Below, one piece after another: positions 60,283 through 64,000 of a DNA stretch of 64,000 bases. The stretch covers positions 32,844,001-32,908,000 of the forward strand of contig JAYKKT010000090.1 in the NCBI GenBank assembly GCA_036023115.1. The letters are read 5' to 3'. The DNA comes from Brasenia schreberi (taxonomy: Eukaryota; Streptophyta; Magnoliopsida; Nymphaeales; Cabombaceae). A program made the translations under genes and the position numbers. Numbering within the stretch: the first letter of the stretch is position 1; every line of letters starts with the position of its first letter. Under the pieces are notes generated by a model, which saw only the letters and a list, made by a program, of their open reading frames with translations, made no database searches and was not told the DNA's origin.

Positions 60283-63200
60283 CAGTTCCTTTCTTCACGT
60301 TTCTTTTTTCTATAGGTATAGACAGCGCTGGAACAAAACAAAAGCATCACAACAGCATCTCTTAACAAAAAAAATGAAAAGATGGCATTTTCACATCCAA
60401 TGACAAGCAGAATCTTACCGTTTTCTTCAGAAACAGATGCCAGCTTCCCATCAGTAAATAGCAATTGTCGTAAGGTCTTGGAATGGCATCTTTGTACAAC
60501 TCTCCTCCAGATCTCATTCAGCTCACTTGTGTTTATGCATAAAAGCCTGCTAGTATTTGCATGGCCATCTTCATCAGCAGCAATTGATTCACCATCCACA
60601 GATCTGCTATATGTTGCCAAATAATCTTTGATATAATCATCGGATTTAGAAATACAAGATGAAGGAATACCATTCCATGAAGCACGCCCACTTCCTTGCT
60701 TGAAAGGAGGTAATACTGTTTCCTCGTGGAGCTCACCTGATTTCATTTTATGTTCAGCAGCTTCCTCACCAGACAAGCTGGTATAGTCCTTTACACTGTC
60801 AACACCATCCTTAGGGTTTTGTTTAACTTTATTTGTTGGGTGCGTTGGAGAAGCATAATGGTTAGATCCAATTTGCAATAAAGCTGCCGTAAACCATGTT
60901 GAGCGATCACTAGAGAGACGTAGTTGCTTTTCAGCATCGGAAAGAATTCTCAATGCATGCTTTAGTCTTTCCAGTTCAACTTCAGTTACTGCAAGATGAT
61001 TCCAAGAAAAGTACAATCATCAGAAAGGTAACCATAAAAATCTGATATATTTGCCAGTATTTTCCAGTGACATCCAAGCCCTCCACGTGCTTTTCTTTGA
61101 TGAAGTAAATTTAGGTAGTTTAATTTTTCCTCTTATTGGGAATAAGACTACAATCCATTTCTGATGCCACATCAGAAAGTCTTCAGGCCAATATATCTAC
61201 TCAACAACATATTCAAGCTGCATCCTAAAAGATGAAAACGCACAACTCTTGGTTCCCAATGAGTACCATTTAAAGCAGAAAGTTTGACCTGATGAGTCCG
61301 TTATACCAACCCAATATCATACATCAAGACCTGATTCAACCAGAATTGGATTGAAACTGTTAGTGGCGCCCATTGCTTAGAACTTTGAAACTCTGCTATT
61401 ACGGCACCATGAGTATTATTCCATCCCTGATGCTTGTGAATAATCAATAACAACAAAATTTCAGTTCTGGCATAAAAGTTGTAAAATTATTTTTCCAACA
61501 TTTCTAATAATGTTATTCTCCAAGTCACACACATGCAGGCCGGTCAATGTTGATCAATCAACAAACTGAGATGATCCTGGAAAAATCTACTTCCCCTGCA
61601 TATGTTTATCAGCTTTTTAAGATGTGAAGCACGGATAAGATTCAATGCTTGGGAGCAAATAAAAGTTTTCATGTCCAACAAATATCATCATGACATGGTT
61701 ACACCTGTGGATTGCAGCTAGCGCTGGTATCCCTATGTTCAGTTCAAAATGAAGCCTCCGACTGCCATCCTACTACTGTGAATTTCATGGAATAGTTGTC
61801 GAAAGACTCAGAAATTTGCCTTCAGATCATACTTAGAATCAGATAAGTTCACTAGCATGCGACCCATTTTCCATCGAGTTGTATTAGTTCAACAATATAG
61901 AGCACTGTTAAATGCATATCAGATGTGGAGACTCAGACTAGGATGATACAACAACAACTAAGTCATTTCCCATACTAAATGGGGTCGGCTATATGGATTC
62001 TTTGTTTCCACAGAGACTAGGATGATAGCTTGGGAGAAATTGGATATTTCAGGTTTTCAACATCAAGGGACCGTGCCATAGTGGTGTCCAAAAACCTTGA
62101 CATTTCAGCCATTCTGACTATGTTATTGTTCATTAACTATATGAATGTCTATTATTGTCTTCCTTAGTATCTCGCACTCAAGTTTGCTGAAGTATATGCC
62201 CTTCAAATTAGGCATTTCGCCCTTTTCATTGTGATTTTGCCATGCCAAATCAGCACAAGAAATTGCTAGAATAACTGATGCATCTTTCAGAGTAACATTA
62301 AGGGCTTTACCCATTCAGATACACAGATATGCAGCTGCACACACACGCACACAGACAGACAGACAGACAGACAGACAGAGAGAGAGAGAGAGACTTACGA
62401 CTTTGCTGAACAAAAGCTGATCCACTGCACTTGGAGCTGTCAATTCCTGCAATAATATCCATAATGAGGGCCGCTAACTGGGACATCAGGGCCAACGGAT
62501 CAATGCCCGTTTCCATCAGCTCTCTTGCTCTCTTGACCGTCTCTGAGGTATTGGATGACATGGCCAATTCAAGAAGATCAAGCAGTTTGTCATCAGAAAC
62601 ATCACCAGACTGGGAGAAAAAGAAGTGTATCAACCACCCAGGGTTCGACTCCTTAAATTTTCACTCAAACTCGCAAAAAAGTATTCAATGAGACGACAAT
62701 AAGGCATTCAGCTTGGCTTGTTTAATCTTGTCAAGAATTAAAAGCATGGCTTTGCTCTTTTGATGATGTTTAAAATAAACAGTTCGAATGTTTTGCTGAA
62801 AAAAAGAAGTTTAGATTAAATAGAACCATTCTCATCTATCAAACAATAAATTCTTTGAGAAAACATATTGTGCTCAAGCTGAGATCTATATTTCACATTA
62901 CACTAATTATGTGTTTTTTCTTTTCCAGAAGAGACCTGGCTCATACTCACTCTTTCGAAGACCGCATCGCCAGCCAGAACTCAGGTTGGCTGGTCGTTAA
63001 AGCAAGGCAAGTTTGAACACATCATATTCGATTCATTCAACTCTACTTACCAGACCTAGCCAAGATATCAAAAAGCAGTCTAAGAATCAAACTCACAAAG
63101 TCATTGACCAGAGAGACTGTGATCTTCTTCCCCAGCAGGCCTAATTGCTCAAGCATTGTCTCTGCATCACGAAGAGATCCATCAGAATGCAGTGCTATTA

Positions 63201-64000
63201 GATCTAGTGCTTCCATCTCGAAATCCATATTCTCTTCCATAGCCAGCTGCTTGAGCCTCCGCATTACGTCAACCTCTTTGATCTTGGGAAAGAGATACCT
63301 CTGGCATCGCGATGCGATGGCTCGCGGCAAATTCTCAGGTTCCGTGGTAATGAATACGAAAACCAGATGTGAGGGCAGTTCATCCATGAGATTGAGAAAT
63401 GCCGTCCACGTTTTAACAGATAGCATGTGGCATTCATCTATGATCAAAACCATGTAATTCAACGATCTTGGAGAAACAGAGGCGTCCTGCAACAGTTTCT
63501 TCACTTTGGCAATTGCCTTCTTGTTGGTAGCATCCAATTCCACAGTGCCCATGGCCTTCCCGGCAGCCATCTCCGTGCACTCCTTGCAGACCCCACAAGG
63601 CTTTGATTCATTTGCAGACGAGCAATTCAATGCCGCTGCAAAAATCCTGGCAACTGACGTCTTCCCGGTTCCGCTTGGACCCTGAAAGAGATACATTGGT
63701 GCTATTCTTCCCTTAGATAATGCATTCACTAGAGACTGAACGACAATTTTCAGCCCCACAAGCTCATCAAAAGATCTTGGTCGATACTTCTGGCTCAAAC
63801 TCCTCGGTGTTTCTCTTCCAGGCATCCCATCTACCGCTCTACCGGTGATCAATGCCAATTCCATAGTATCTGAACTCCGACAACAAGACCATCTTCTTCC
63901 ATCCAGCCGGCTCGATGCCTCCAAATCAATCTCCCCGAAATCTGTCGATAGCTCGTCGACGGAAGAAGGTCCACGATCATCGGCATTGGTTAACAATGGC
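58501..64000 (-). CDS. STICHEL-like protein (DnaX gamma/tau-like AAA+), C-terminal six exons
   Basis: STICHEL-family proteins resemble bacterial DNA polymerase III gamma/tau; in Arabidopsis STICHEL controls trichome branching. Minus-strand exons are >64000-63097, 62609-62399, 60988-60419, 59959-59182, 58908-58842 and 58578-58501. Phases agree and give about 868 visible residues; the N-terminus lies beyond the window. The AAA+ core is in the first exon: LSQKYRPRSFDELVG, Walker A GPSGTGKTS, Cys ligands CGVCKEC, Walker B LIIDECHML, sensor 1 FVFITTEP and the arginine-finger region ASRCQRYLF. Domain III follows (SDDKLLDLLELAMSS, TVKRARELMETGIDP, LSDAEKQLRLSSDRSTWF). The Ser/Asn-rich fifth region is poorly conserved, and the tail has APGCHRILCWKTTRSRK and a basic CSCIRC end. 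It is close to the STICHEL-LIKE subgroup; the exact orthologue is unresolved. Confidence 0.93.
60209..60279. repeat. (GA)n microsatellite in STICHEL-like intron
   Basis: Seventy-one bases of GA lie in the intron between exons 60988-60419 and 59959-59182. On the gene's sense strand it is a (CT)n tract. Confidence 0.97.
61949..62013 (-). mobile_element. 65-bp RTE 3'-end stub with perfect 14-bp TSD
   Basis: The minus strand reads from GGAAACAAAGAATCCATATAG to AAATGACTTAGTTGTTGTTG, the last 65 bases of the RTE 3' end. AGACTAGGATGATA at 61935-61948 and 62014-62027 is an exact 14-bp duplication. It lies in the STICHEL-like intron 62398-60989, in the same orientation as that gene. Confidence 0.9.
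62341..62392. repeat. (AC)n(CAGA)n(GA)n compound microsatellite at a splice donor
   Basis: On the gene's sense strand it reads (CT)n then (CTGT)n and starts directly after the GTAAGT donor at 62398-62393. Confidence 0.95.

Noticed and set aside
62636..62656. B-box-like GGGTTCGACTCC, possible tRNA
   Set aside because: No A box or cloverleaf upstream; it lies in the STICHEL-like intron next to an exon.
1..64000. CRISPR arrays, operons, rRNA genes, organellar insertions, viral-like segments
   Set aside because: None seen; repeats present are microsatellites or transposons, and the genes are spliced eukaryotic genes.

Overview
This window is nuclear DNA from a flowering plant. The evidence is spliced genes with GT-AG introns belonging to typical angiosperm families (fructokinase, Alfin-like PHD, DYW-type PPR, STICHEL-like), plus plant RTE, L1, Copia, hAT and SINE debris and many long (GA)n/(TC)n microsatellites. 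I cannot assign a lineage below angiosperm from the sequence alone. There is no organellar or bacterial segment and no CRISPR array.

Layout. 0-4.4 kb: a 5' part of an RTE LINE, then the orphan last exon of a cupin_3 protein. 4.4-10 kb: non-coding, with a tRNA-headed SINE and a hAT-like MITE, each with a target-site duplication (TSD). 10.1-12.6 kb: complete five-exon fructokinase. 12.6-17 kb: Copia RNase H tail, then a 5'-truncated RTE LINE with a 333-bp LTR-like insertion nested in it. 17.1 kb: last exon of a CCR/DFR-like reductase. 19.4-21.4 kb: five-exon START-domain gene with a one-base frameshift. 27.1 kb: isolated exon of the ribosome-biogenesis Brix protein RPF2. 32.6-43.5 kb: complete Alfin-like PHD gene whose third intron is 9.8 kb and holds a full-length RTE LINE. 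45.0-47.6 kb: a broken DYW-type PPR gene. 48.2-49.6 kb: L1-type LINE remnant. 52.1-53.3 kb: intronless ANTH/clathrin-assembly gene. 55.5-58.1 kb: two decayed RTE pieces. 58.5-64.0 kb: C-terminal six exons of a STICHEL-like (DnaX gamma/tau-like) gene, running off the window.

The genes do not form a pathway; this is an ordinary gene-sparse eukaryotic neighbourhood. The most unusual content is the set of RTE-derived loci, several with exact or near-exact TSDs. One is a 160-bp unit (29804-29963) that joins only the 5' and 3' ends of the LINE and is flanked by a 17-bp TSD, so it looks like a SINE-style non-autonomous derivative. Another (61949-62013) is a 65-bp stub of the LINE 3' end with a perfect 14-bp TSD. 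Reading was by eye; exon borders rest on GT-AG sites plus reading-frame continuity.
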